Below the pieces are notes generated by a model. That model did not search any database and was not told the DNA's origin. It was given only the letters and a program-made list of their open reading frames with translations. A DNA stretch of 14,079 nucleotides from the NCBI GenBank assembly GCA_947653505.1, contig CANTHI010000026.1, forward strand, positions 1 through 14,079, in the 5' to 3' direction. Below, in pieces: positions 13,586 through 14,079 of this stretch. Every line of letters starts with the position of its first letter. Position 1 is the stretch's first letter. A program made the position numbers and the translations under genes. The stretch is from an uncultured Eubacterium sp. (GTDB lineage Bacteria > Bacillota_A > Clostridia > Lachnospirales > Lachnospiraceae).

Positions 13586-13618
13586 ATCATGAATTGCGAA
13601 AGGAAAGCAGGTGGATTC

Positions 13619-13792
13619 ATGGCATATGTATTACAAGATGAAAAGGTTAGAGATGCTGCTAATCATGAAAGATTACTGAAAATGCTTGACAGGGGTATTG
13701 ACGATATGGAAGCCGGGAGGGAATTGCCTTTAGCAGAAGCTTTTGTTAAAATTACTGAATTAAGGAACAGGCGCAGAAATGCAGAAGTATAG
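13619..13792 (+). CDS. antitoxin of a ParE/RelE-type module
   Basis: A 57-aa protein, charged and helical, with the usual antitoxin size and layout: an N-terminal part that could bind DNA and a C-terminal segment (GRELPLAEAFVKITELRNRR) of the kind that wraps the toxin. The start is ATG 13619, with AGGTGG at 13609-13614 and AAAGGAA further upstream. An upstream in-frame ATG at 13589 has no ribosome binding site. It overlaps the toxin gene by 14 bases, typical of coupled toxin-antitoxin pairs. I assign it mainly from its partner; the exact antitoxin family (ParD, RelB or Phd-like) is not clear from sequence. Confidence 0.75.
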   Translation: MAYVLQDEKVRDAANHERLLKMLDRGIDDMEAGRELPLAEAFVKITELRNRRRNAEV

Positions 13793-14079
13793 AGTTATTG
13801 TAACATGGGAAGCTATTTATGATATAGCCGAAATTGCAGATTATATAGAAGCTCAGTTTGGGATGGCAAGGGCTGACCGCTTTCAGGAAGAGATAAAAGA
13901 GCGTCTGGATAAACTTGAAATATTAGGCGGTATTTTTGGAAAGACATATCTATGTTATCGTGGATATTCCATTTACAAGTATCCATTTCCGCCATCTGTT
14001 ATTTTTTATATTATTATGGAATCAGAAAAAGAAATCCATGTCTTAAGGGTGTTGAGAGAGGAACGTGATTGGGAAAGCA
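13779..14079 (+). CDS. ParE/RelE-family toxin (3' end cut by the window)
   Basis: From ATG 13779 the frame is open to the window end, giving 100 residues. The family pattern is clear: YRVIVTWEAIYDIAEIADYI at the start (strand, then helix), a second helix RADRFQEEIKERLDKLE, a strand region around YRGYSIYKY and VIFYIIM, and the typical ending IHVLRVLREERDW. These toxins are either gyrase poisons (ParE) or ribosome-dependent mRNA endonucleases (RelE); sequence alone does not say which. RelE/ParE toxins are usually 90-110 aa, so only a few residues are probably missing. The small module is independent of the dynamin operon and is a common feature of accessory DNA. Confidence 0.88.
   Translation, partial: MQKYRVIVTWEAIYDIAEIADYIEAQFGMARADRFQEEIKERLDKLEILGGIFGKTYLCYRGYSIYKYPFPPSVIFYIIMESEKEIHVLRVLREERDWES

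Larger units (their letters stand above)
13105..13600. other. AT-rich stretch with gene remnants only
   Basis: No complete gene is supported in about 500 bases between the dynamin operon and the toxin-antitoxin module. The stretch holds a weak hairpin, a broken minus-strand small gene, a 5' tRNA-Leu-like fragment, the toxin-antitoxin promoter and a palindrome. A 60-codon plus-strand frame at 13376-13558 has no ribosome binding site. Base composition is more AT-rich than the operon, consistent with a patchwork of decayed pieces. Confidence 0.6.

Overview
The window looks like a chromosomal accessory region of a gut-type Clostridia, probably Lachnospiraceae. This is an inference from moderate GC, AGGAG-type ribosome binding sites, TTG starts, Firmicutes-style promoters and the protein families; no rRNA or other marker gene confirms it.

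Layout. (1) 64-1551, minus strand: a PIF1/RecD-like helicase with an N-terminal viroplasmin (RNase H1 N-terminal-like) domain. (2) 1552-1856: a divergent intergenic region with a promoter candidate for each direction and a perfect 8-bp inverted repeat next to the rightward -35 box. (3) 1857-13104, plus strand: one long apparent operon. It holds three different, full-length bacterial dynamin-like GTPases (789, 773 and 813 aa) in a row, a 379-aa protein of unknown family whose N-terminal half looks like a GTPase fold without a P-loop, a membrane-anchored protein built of 11-residue helical repeats, and a 100-aa protein of unknown family. Three junctions are tight (1, 4 and 8 bp). The two wide junctions (218 and 89 bp) are filled by unrelated short tandem repeats: a 22-bp purine-rich repeat without any T, and a 14-bp repeat. 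The repeat-rich membrane protein is split into two overlapping frames. Adding one A to the AAAA run at 10992-10995 joins them with the 11-residue register unbroken, so this is one ancestral gene with a one-base shift. (4) 13105-13600: an AT-richer stretch without a complete gene. It holds a weak terminator-like hairpin, a broken start of a small secreted-type protein on the minus strand, and a 26-base minus-strand fragment matching the 5' part of a tRNA-Leu including an intact D arm. (5) 13619-14079: a two-gene toxin-antitoxin module of ParE/RelE type with its own promoter candidate and an 11-bp palindrome; the toxin runs off the window end.

How the genes may work together (inference). Three dynamin-like GTPases with coiled-coil stalks, two of which share a glycine/aromatic loop suited to membrane contact, are co-transcribed with a membrane-anchored rod of hendecad repeats and two small partners. 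This suggests a multi-subunit membrane-remodelling or membrane-surveillance machine, possibly stress- or phage-related. The nearest described precedents are multi-gene bacterial dynamin loci such as leoABC and DynA/DynB; the six-gene composition seen here is not one I recognise.
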